Assembly: GCF_937877005.1 (NCBI RefSeq)
Contig: NZ_CALEFV010000035.1
Coordinates: 1 to 45,153, forward strand
DNA length: 45,153 nt
Origin: an uncultured Fibrobacter sp.
GTDB lineage: Bacteria; Fibrobacterota; Fibrobacteria; Fibrobacterales; Fibrobacteraceae
Reading direction: 5' to 3'
Shown in pieces: positions 39,693-45,153 of the stretch (within the stretch, counting starts at the first letter, position 1; each line of letters opens with the position of its first letter). The notes under the pieces are model-generated. The model made no database searches. It saw nothing but the letters and a program-made list of their open reading frames with translations, and was not told where the DNA came from. The position numbers were made by a program, and so were the translations under genes.

Positions 39693-41885
39693 CTACAACG
39701 CGTCAATCACGGCGTTGAATTCCGCTACCGGGCGCATCCACTTTTTCAGGAGTTCGGCCTTGGGCAGGTAGTAGCCGCCGATGTCGGCGGGTTTGCCCTG
39801 CTGGTTGGCAAACGCGGCGACAATCTTCTGCTCGTTTTCAGCGAGGGCCTTCGCGACTGGGGCGAACTTCTTGGCAAGTTCCGCGTCGTCCTTCTGGGCG
39901 GCGAGAGCTTCGGACCAGTAGAGGGCCAGGTAGAAGTGTGAGCCGCGGTTGTCGAGTTCGCCGATTTTGCGGGCGGGCGTGCGGTTGAATTCAAGAATCT
40001 TGCCGTTCGCTTCGTCCAGCGTGTCAGCGAGAACTTTCGCTTTTTTATTGCCGTCTTTGAGTGCAACCTGTTCGAAGGCGGGCACCAGTGCGAAGTATTC
40101 GCCGAGGGAATCCCAGCGGAGGTAGTTTTCGGCGAGGAACTGCTGCACCTGCTTGGGAGCAGAACCGCCTGCGCCCGTTTCGTAGAGGCCACCACCCGCC
40201 ATAAGCGGCACGATGCTGAGCATTTTGGCAGATGTTCCGACTTCGAGAATCGGGAAGAGGTCGGTGAGGTAGTCGCGCATCACGTTGCCCGTGACGCCGA
40301 TGGTATCGAGGCCGGCCTTCGCGCGCTTCATGGTTTCCACAATCGCCTTGCGCGGGCTCATAATCTTGATGTCGAGGCCGTTCAAATCGTGTTCCGGCAA
40401 GTAGGCTTCCACCTTCTTCTGGATTTCGCGGTCGTGAGCGCGCTCCGGATCGAGCCAGAAAATCGCGGGCGTGTTGCTAAGGCGGGCGCGCGTCACAGCG
40501 AGCTTCACCCAGTCGCGCACCGGAGCGTCCTTCGCCTGGCACATGCGGAAAATGTCACCTGCTTCTACATTCTGCTGCAAAAGCACTTCGCCCTTGCTGT
40601 TGACGGCACGAATGACGCCCTTGCCCTTTGCAACGAAAGTCTTGTCGTGGCTGCCGTATTCTTCGGCGCCCTGGGCCATGAGGCCCACGTTCGGCACGGT
40701 GCCCATCGTCTTCGGATCGAATGCGCCGTTCTGCTTGCAGAATTCAATCGTTTCGTCGTAGATTCCAGCGTAGCAGCGGTCCGGGATGCAAGCAATCGTC
40801 TCTTGCAGCTTGCCTTCCTTGTTCCACATGCAGCCAGAATTGCGGATCATTGCAGGCATCGAGGCGTCGATAATCACGTCGCTCGGCACATGCAAATTGG
40901 TGATGCCCTTCGCGGAATCCACCATGGCAAGATCCGGACCCGCAGCGAGAGCGGCGTCAATAGCGGCCTTGACTTCGGCTTCCTTAGCATTACCTTCCAG
41001 GCGCTTGTACAAATCACCCAAACCGTTGTTGGCATCGATGCCGAGTTCCTTGAACAGGTCGGCGTACTTCGTAAACACGTCCTTGAAAAACACGCGCACG
41101 AACGCACCGAACAGCACCGGGTCAGAGACCTTCATCATGGTAGCCTTCAGGTGCACGGAGAACAGCAGACCCTTTGCCTTCGCTTCGGCCATCGCATTGG
41201 CGATAAACTTTTCGAGCGATGCCATGCGCATCACGGTGGCGTCGATGATTTCGCCCTTCAGGAGTGGCTTTGCGGCACGGAGTTCCGTGACTTCGCCCGC
41301 TTCGTTGACAAATTCAATCTTGTACGTATCGGCATCGGCCATGGTGATGGACTTTTCGTTGCCGTAAAAGTCGTCGGCCTGCATGCTTGCCACATGCGTC
41401 TTTACCGATGTGTTCCAGTTGCCGTTGCTGTGCGGGTTGTTGCGGGCAAAGTTCTTCACTGCCTTGGGGGCGCGACGGTCAGAGTTGCCCTGGCGAAGCA
41501 CCGGGTTCACGGCGGAACCCTTCACCTTGTCGTACTTGGCACGGATTGCCTTCTCTTCGTCATTTGCCGGAGCGTCCGGGTAGTCGGGCACGTCAAAGCC
41601 GTTCTTCTGGAGTTCGGCGATGGCGGCCTTGAGCTGCGGCACAGAAGCCGAAATGTTCGGGAGCTTGATGATGTTTGCATCCGGTTCAAGCGTAAGCTTG
41701 CCGAGGAATTCCAGGTCGTCGCTCGCCTTGCCGAAGGCGGCCAGAATGCGGCCCGGCAGGGAGATGTTCTTGGTTTCCACATCGATATCGGCGGCCTTTG
41801 CAAAACCGCGCACGATGGGGAGCAGGGATTGAGTCGCCAAGAACGGCGACTCGTCAGTCAGAGTATAGTAAATCTTCGTGTTCAT
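39693..41885 (-). CDS. icd: monomeric NADP-dependent isocitrate dehydrogenase
   Basis: This is a 730-residue monomeric (IDH-II type) isocitrate dehydrogenase, about 80 kDa as usual. It opens KIYYTLTDESPFLATQSLLP; VNPVLRQGNSDRRAPKAVKN and NPHSNGNWN hold substrate residues (Ser-Asn-Arg-Arg), and MMKVSDPVLFGAFVR, DASMPAMIRNSGCMWNK and TIGVTGNVMRDYLTDLFPI are further family blocks. It oxidises isocitrate to 2-oxoglutarate, giving NADPH in the TCA branch. Seven bases separate the ATG from a TATCTTTG promoter motif with no ribosome-binding sequence, so the transcript is probably leaderless or nearly so. Confidence 0.96.
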   Translation of the reverse strand: MNTKIYYTLTDESPFLATQSLLPIVRGFAKAADIDVETKNISLPGRILAAFGKASDDLEFLGKLTLEPDANIIKLPNISASVPQLKAAIAELQKNGFDVPDYPDAPANDEEKAIRAKYDKVKGSAVNPVLRQGNSDRRAPKAVKNFARNNPHSNGNWNTSVKTHVASMQADDFYGNEKSITMADADTYKIEFVNEAGEVTELRAAKPLLKGEIIDATVMRMASLEKFIANAMAEAKAKGLLFSVHLKATMMKVSDPVLFGAFVRVFFKDVFTKYADLFKELGIDANNGLGDLYKRLEGNAKEAEVKAAIDAALAAGPDLAMVDSAKGITNLHVPSDVIIDASMPAMIRNSGCMWNKEGKLQETIACIPDRCYAGIYDETIEFCKQNGAFDPKTMGTVPNVGLMAQGAEEYGSHDKTFVAKGKGVIRAVNSKGEVLLQQNVEAGDIFRMCQAKDAPVRDWVKLAVTRARLSNTPAIFWLDPERAHDREIQKKVEAYLPEHDLNGLDIKIMSPRKAIVETMKRAKAGLDTIGVTGNVMRDYLTDLFPILEVGTSAKMLSIVPLMAGGGLYETGAGGSAPKQVQQFLAENYLRWDSLGEYFALVPAFEQVALKDGNKKAKVLADTLDEANGKILEFNRTPARKIGELDNRGSHFYLALYWSEALAAQKDDAELAKKFAPVAKALAENEQKIVAAFANQQGKPADIGGYYLPKAELLKKWMRPVAEFNAVIDAL

Positions 41886-41892
41886 ACGAGCC

Positions 41893-41900
41893 CAAAGATA
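41893..41900 (-). promoter_or_regulatory. TAnnTTTG promoter motif (TATCTTTG) of icd
   Basis: It lies on the minus strand seven bases before the icd ATG. Confidence 0.5.
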
Positions 41901-41972
41901 GAAAATACCAAAAAATGAAAATGATTTCTCACCTTCATTCTCGTTTGAATGGCCGCGATTGGACTACAGAGA

Positions 41973-42281
41973 CTAATGCTCGATGTTCAACAAGCGGTTG
42001 TAGGCATCGTAGCTGCACGAGCCGCCCACGATGTCGTGGTTCAGAATGACTCCCTGGGCATCCATGTTGAATGTCGCCGTGCAGTCGTCACCGGCGCGGA
42101 AAATGGCGGTCGTAGATCCGTCGTCGTTCTGTCTGGTCTCCGTGGGTGCGCCCCAATGGCTTTCCAGAATGCTGAATTTTTTACCATCCCAGTAGCTGGC
42201 GGCGGCTTTGCCCATGCAGCCAGTTAAAAGGGCTATGGAGCCAAGTACTATAGCGATTGCCGTGAATTTCTGTATTTTCAT
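41973..42281 (-). CDS. small lipoprotein, SmpA/BamE-like in style
   Basis: The protein has 102 residues from the ATG at 42281 with AGAGGT before it. The lipobox LLTGC (Cys22) shows a lipoprotein. The mature part KKFSILESHWGAPTETRQND, then DGSTTAIF, recalls the 'WG.P...DG...Y' pattern of SmpA/BamE-type small lipoproteins, and two Cys (DDCTATF, GGSCSYD) could pair. Similar proteins sit in the outer membrane. It is divergent from the lipoprotein at 42386. The family assignment is tentative. Confidence 0.72.
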   Translation of the reverse strand: MKIQKFTAIAIVLGSIALLTGCMGKAAASYWDGKKFSILESHWGAPTETRQNDDGSTTAIFRAGDDCTATFNMDAQGVILNHDIVGGSCSYDAYNRLLNIEH

Positions 42282-42385
42282 AAGAACCTCTTGGTTGTGT
42301 TTGATAAAATATAAGAAAAAAAACACTTTGTTGATAGTTATTGTTTAATATTTATATATATTTAACAAAGATAAGGAACCCGATT

Positions 42386-43165
42386 ATGAAGAAAATCGTT
42401 GCCGTAATATCCTTGGCAGTGCTGTGCTGCATAATGGCCGCATGTGGCGAAAGCTCCTCCACTGGGTCCGATGAGGAACGCTGTTCCCTTGCTGATATTT
42501 TGCCTGAATCGAATATCAGGTGGTCTGACATGCTCACCTACGAGACTGGAGCGCAATATTGCGATGCGGATAACCTTACCTCCATGACGGCGGCAACCCT
42601 AAACGAATTCACGGAGGCTATGGCTCAGCGCGGATTTGAATATAAAATAGACGAAAAATCGATGAACTACTATTCCTACGAATTTACGAGATCATCCGCC
42701 GATACGACCGTCACGCTTACTTTTGATTATGACCTAACTGATGGAGCGCTGGTTCTTGTTTCTCTGAAAAAAGATGTGCAGCAGTTCGTGCGCGGCGATA
42801 TAGATCGTCTCGTAAAGGAACACCTCTATCCGTATCTCGATAAGATCACCGGCCATCCATCGCTCATTTCGTGGACCGGTGATATCCGAGCCATTAGTAC
42901 AGTCGAACCAGCAAGCTACATAGGGAAAAACTCGGCGGCTCTGGACCAATTTGTAATTCAGATTGCATCGGATGGATGGGAAAACATTGTAATCGGATTT
43001 AGTTCGGGAATTTGGTCTCTGGGGGCATCCAGGGCGTTCAACGGGACAGTCTATAATATGGTCGTAGAGGTCTATGCTGTGGACGGATATTCAGGAACGA
43101 CATGGGATGATGCCGTGTCCTTCGCTAGTACGAATAAATTTACAATCAAAATCTCGAAAATGTAA
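42386..43165 (+). CDS. lipoprotein of unknown function
   Basis: The protein has 259 residues from the ATG at 42386 with AAGGA before it. The signal peptide ends at the lipobox MAAC followed by GESSSTGS, a Ser-rich lipoprotein start common in Fibrobacter-type genomes. The mature protein alternates strands and helices (NEFTEAMAQRGFEYKI, VTLTFDYDLTDGALVLVSL, TVYNMVVEVYAVDGYSGTTW) without a motif I recognise. It is transcribed alone and followed by its own terminator. It is probably periplasmic or at the outer membrane; the function is unknown. Confidence 0.75.
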   Translation: MKKIVAVISLAVLCCIMAACGESSSTGSDEERCSLADILPESNIRWSDMLTYETGAQYCDADNLTSMTAATLNEFTEAMAQRGFEYKIDEKSMNYYSYEFTRSSADTTVTLTFDYDLTDGALVLVSLKKDVQQFVRGDIDRLVKEHLYPYLDKITGHPSLISWTGDIRAISTVEPASYIGKNSAALDQFVIQIASDGWENIVIGFSSGIWSLGASRAFNGTVYNMVVEVYAVDGYSGTTWDDAVSFASTNKFTIKISKM

Positions 43166-43191
43166 AATTTTGCTGGAATATTCCCTTTCCG

Positions 43192-43230
43192 AAACGACAA
43201 CGCCCTTGAGCTTAGATTGTCGTTTTTTTT
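43192..43230 (+). terminator. rho-independent terminator of the lipoprotein gene
   Basis: AAACGACAA pairs with TTGTCGTTT across a 16-base loop and continues into a run of T. Confidence 0.7.
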
Positions 43231-43296
43231 GTTTTGTTGACATTTTTTTGTAAAATTTTAAAAAAAAACACTTAAAGCGCCTTTTTTTGCTTAAAA

Positions 43297-43329
43297 TGTG
43301 GACTAAAATACGCGAAAAAGTTGTCCACA
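43297..43329 (+). promoter_or_regulatory. inverted repeat upstream of the pectate lyase, possible operator
   Basis: TGTGGAC at 43297-43303 and GTCCACA at 43323-43329 form a perfect 7-bp inverted repeat separated by 19 bases, about 95 bases before the start codon. It could be a regulator-binding site for carbohydrate control. Confidence 0.3.
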
Positions 43330-43423
43330 GACTACGAGAAAATGCTTTTATTTGACCATAATTTCTATAAATAAGGTAGATTCAAAACAAATGCGCGGAT
43401 AGGTTCTGCAAAAAGAGGATGCT

Positions 43424-45153
43424 ATGAGTGTTTGGAAGTTGCCTGCGCCGGTCATGGGCGCGTTCGGTTTGATGTTTGCGGTGTCGTCGTATGCGGCGGA
43501 TTATGTTCCCCCTTCGACGGCGGTTTCGAGGGTTAATTCTTACCGCGGCTATTCGGAACTCACCGACGCGGCTAAAGGCATGGATATCGACCAGTACACC
43601 TACAACATGACCACGTGGCAGATTGCAAACGGCGGTTTTTACAAGGCGATGGCCGACAAGTACAAGAGTGCCTACTCCGGCGGACAAAAGTCGGAATGGC
43701 GCGCCAAGGATGGCGGCGACCTCGGCACGATCGACAACAACGCGACTATTCAAGAAATGCGCTTGCTGGCAGTGCGTTACAAGGAGACGACTAACAATAA
43801 TTACAAGGTCGCTTTTAAGACAAGCTTTAACAAGGCTCTGAACTTTATTCTCACCATGCAACGCTCCACGGGCGGGCTTCCGCAGGTGTGGCCCAAGCGC
43901 GGTAACTACAGCGACCACGTGACGCTCAACGATAATGCCATGGTGCGCGCTATGGTCACTATGATGGATATCGCTAACAAGACTTCGCCTTTTGATTCCG
44001 ATATCATTGACGATGCGACACGAAGCAAGATGAAGTCTGCACTCGACAAGGCTATTCAATACTTGCTCAAGGCGCAGATTGTGAACAATGGAAATTTGAC
44101 GGTTTGGTGCGCCCAGCATGATACCGCAAATTACGCACCGCGCCCGGCCCGCGCCTATGAACTGGAATCTAAGTCGGGGAGCGAATCTGCCGGCGTTGTG
44201 TGGTTCCTGATGAATTGGCCCGAACAGACCGAAGAAATCCAGAAGGCGGTCAAGGGGGCTATTGCTTGGTACAAGAAGACTAAGGTTACGGGGCTTTACT
44301 TTAACAAGAAAGCGGGTACATTTGACAAGCGCGATGGTAATGTTTTGTGGTATCGCTTTTACGAAGTGAACAACGACAACTATTTCTTCTGCGACCGCGA
44401 CGGGGCTAGCACCAAGACGCAGGACTTTACCAAAATTAGCGAAGAACGCCGAACGGGTTACCAGTGGGCAGGCGACTACGGCAGTGCAATCCTTTCGACG
44501 GAAGCCGCTTATTTGGAAGCGCTCGAAAAGGCCGCGGGCTCGTATGTTCCGCCTCCGCCGCCGGCCGCATTTTGCGGAAACGATTCCTGCAAGACGTTCA
44601 TCGATGGCGTGAATTTCGTAGACATCAAGGGCGCCAAGGAAACGACGAACACGGGCTTTGTGGGCGAGGGCTATGCGAATGTAGACAACGAAACGGGTAG
44701 CTACGTGACCTACGGTGTAACTGCTGCGAAGGCGGACAAGTACACGCTCTACATCAGCTTTGCAAATGGCGGTGGCTCCGCCCGCGGCTACAGCATCAGT
44801 GTAGGCGACAAGACGCTTTTGGACGGCGGCAGCATGGAATCGACCAGCGCCTGGACGACTTGGAAAACCCAGCCGGTGGAAATCGAATTGGATACGGGTT
44901 ACAGCGAACTCCAGTTTACAAGTACGGGTAGCGAAGGCATGGCGAACATCGATTACATCGGCTGGATGAGCGCTGACTTGTATGCAGGGGAAAAAGATCT
45001 CGCCGAGATTGGCGGAACGGATGCCGTCGGGGCCCGCGCGGTGCAGGCTGTTCCGGCAAATGCTGCCGCCCGCTACTATGTAGACTTTGGTAGCCGCGAC
45101 CATGCCGCCGGCGTTTACCTGAAAAAAGCGAACGGGAAAGTGTTTAAAGTGAA
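43424..45153 (+). CDS. secreted family 10 pectate lyase with CBM-like domain, 3' end outside window
   Basis: There are 576 codons without a stop, from an ATG at 43424 with AAGAGGA before it. The signal peptide ends near SSYAA. The catalytic part is PL10: GTIDNNATIQEMRLLAV, GGLPQVWP, VTLNDNAMVRAM, ARAYELESKSGSESAG and YGSAILSTEA match the pectate lyases that cleave polygalacturonate by beta-elimination. A Pro-rich linker (SYVPPPPPAAF) leads to a jelly-roll CBM35/CBM6-like module (TFIDGVNFVDIKG to ANIDYIGWM). The tail, AAGVYLKKANGKVFKV at the window edge, resembles a type IX secretion C-terminal sorting domain. The stop lies just beyond the window. The long antisense frame here is a shadow. Confidence 0.9.
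   Translation, partial: MSVWKLPAPVMGAFGLMFAVSSYAADYVPPSTAVSRVNSYRGYSELTDAAKGMDIDQYTYNMTTWQIANGGFYKAMADKYKSAYSGGQKSEWRAKDGGDLGTIDNNATIQEMRLLAVRYKETTNNNYKVAFKTSFNKALNFILTMQRSTGGLPQVWPKRGNYSDHVTLNDNAMVRAMVTMMDIANKTSPFDSDIIDDATRSKMKSALDKAIQYLLKAQIVNNGNLTVWCAQHDTANYAPRPARAYELESKSGSESAGVVWFLMNWPEQTEEIQKAVKGAIAWYKKTKVTGLYFNKKAGTFDKRDGNVLWYRFYEVNNDNYFFCDRDGASTKTQDFTKISEERRTGYQWAGDYGSAILSTEAAYLEALEKAAGSYVPPPPPAAFCGNDSCKTFIDGVNFVDIKGAKETTNTGFVGEGYANVDNETGSYVTYGVTAAKADKYTLYISFANGGGSARGYSISVGDKTLLDGGSMESTSAWTTWKTQPVEIELDTGYSELQFTSTGSEGMANIDYIGWMSADLYAGEKDLAEIGGTDAVGARAVQAVPANAAARYYVDFGSRDHAAGVYLKKANGKVFKV

Noticed and set aside
40389..41918. 509-residue plus-strand frame opposite icd
   Set aside because: It is antisense to the conserved monomeric isocitrate dehydrogenase and has shadow-like composition.
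43321..43329. TTGTCCACA resembling a DnaA box
   Set aside because: A single site with one mismatch, no cluster and no replication gene nearby. It is better seen as one arm of the TGTGGAC/GTCCACA inverted repeat.
43382..45103. 573-residue minus-strand frame over the pectate lyase
   Set aside because: The opposite strand encodes a full PL10 domain with conserved motifs and a signal peptide; this frame has no motif or ribosome-binding site.

Overview
The window looks like chromosome of a Fibrobacter-type bacterium (FCB group, anaerobic fibre degrader). The basis is a secreted PL10 pectate lyase ending in a tail that resembles a type IX secretion sorting domain, Cys-rich-start lipoproteins of the 'CGESSS' type, NfnAB, a monomeric isocitrate dehydrogenase, and a recurrent Bacteroidetes-like TAnnTTTG promoter motif. 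The genus is inferred from style and gene content; no marker gene was compared.

Layout. (1) 1-619: 3'-truncated exported protein on the minus strand. (2) 630-16548: a surface-polysaccharide (O-antigen/capsule-like) operon on the minus strand. In transcription order it holds a DUF1972 rhamnosyltransferase-type GT, a GT2, an EpsG/Wzy polymerase, a pyruvyltransferase-like protein, a Wzx flippase, a Caps_synth-type GT, LicD, a cytidylyltransferase/Gfo-Idh fusion, a class V aminotransferase, an Fe-S FrhB-like protein, a second pyruvyltransferase-like protein, a CotH-kinase lipoprotein, an O-acyltransferase, and a 14-codon rmlD-like stub cut by a degenerate IS3-family element. From about 15.4 kb leftward the DNA is clearly AT-rich, except for the aminotransferase gene, so this is a mosaic and probably exchanged locus. 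(3) 16.8-17.9 kb: an Rpn (PD-(D/E)XK) nuclease followed by a small separate Rpn-tail-like ORF. (4) 18.0-20.4 kb: electron-bifurcating NfnAB. (5) 20.5-22.5 kb: an SAH-hydrolase-like protein and a flavodoxin lipoprotein with a C-terminal cystatin/stefin-like domain. (6) 22.6-26.1 kb, plus strand: cysS, an MBL hydrolase, and an acyltransferase carrying a dispersed palindromic repeat inside its coding sequence.

(7) 26.1-33.3 kb, minus strand: a type II fatty-acid/polyketide-like lipid operon (beta-barrel outer-membrane protein, thioesterase, ACP, fused ketosynthase plus catalytically dead ketosynthase, FabG, FabZ, PlsC-like acyltransferase, patatin). It resembles aryl-polyene-type clusters in logic but has no recognisable aryl starter genes here. 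(8) 33.4-39.6 kb, plus strand: pseudopilin-like protein, HIT, RecO, PanB, a histone-H1-like KAAP repeat protein, a small hypothetical, Ppx/GppA, an RsuA-type pseudouridine synthase and an Ap4A-hydrolase-like phosphoesterase. (9) 39.7-45.2 kb: icd, two divergent lipoproteins, and the 5' part of the pectate lyase.

No tRNA, rRNA or CRISPR array was recognised. The most notable points are the flavodoxin-cystatin fusion, the KS/pseudo-KS fusion and its lipid operon, the aminotransferase / cytidylyltransferase-oxidoreductase / LicD cassette, the repeat inside a membrane-protein gene, and promoter motifs sitting 4-8 bases from start codons.
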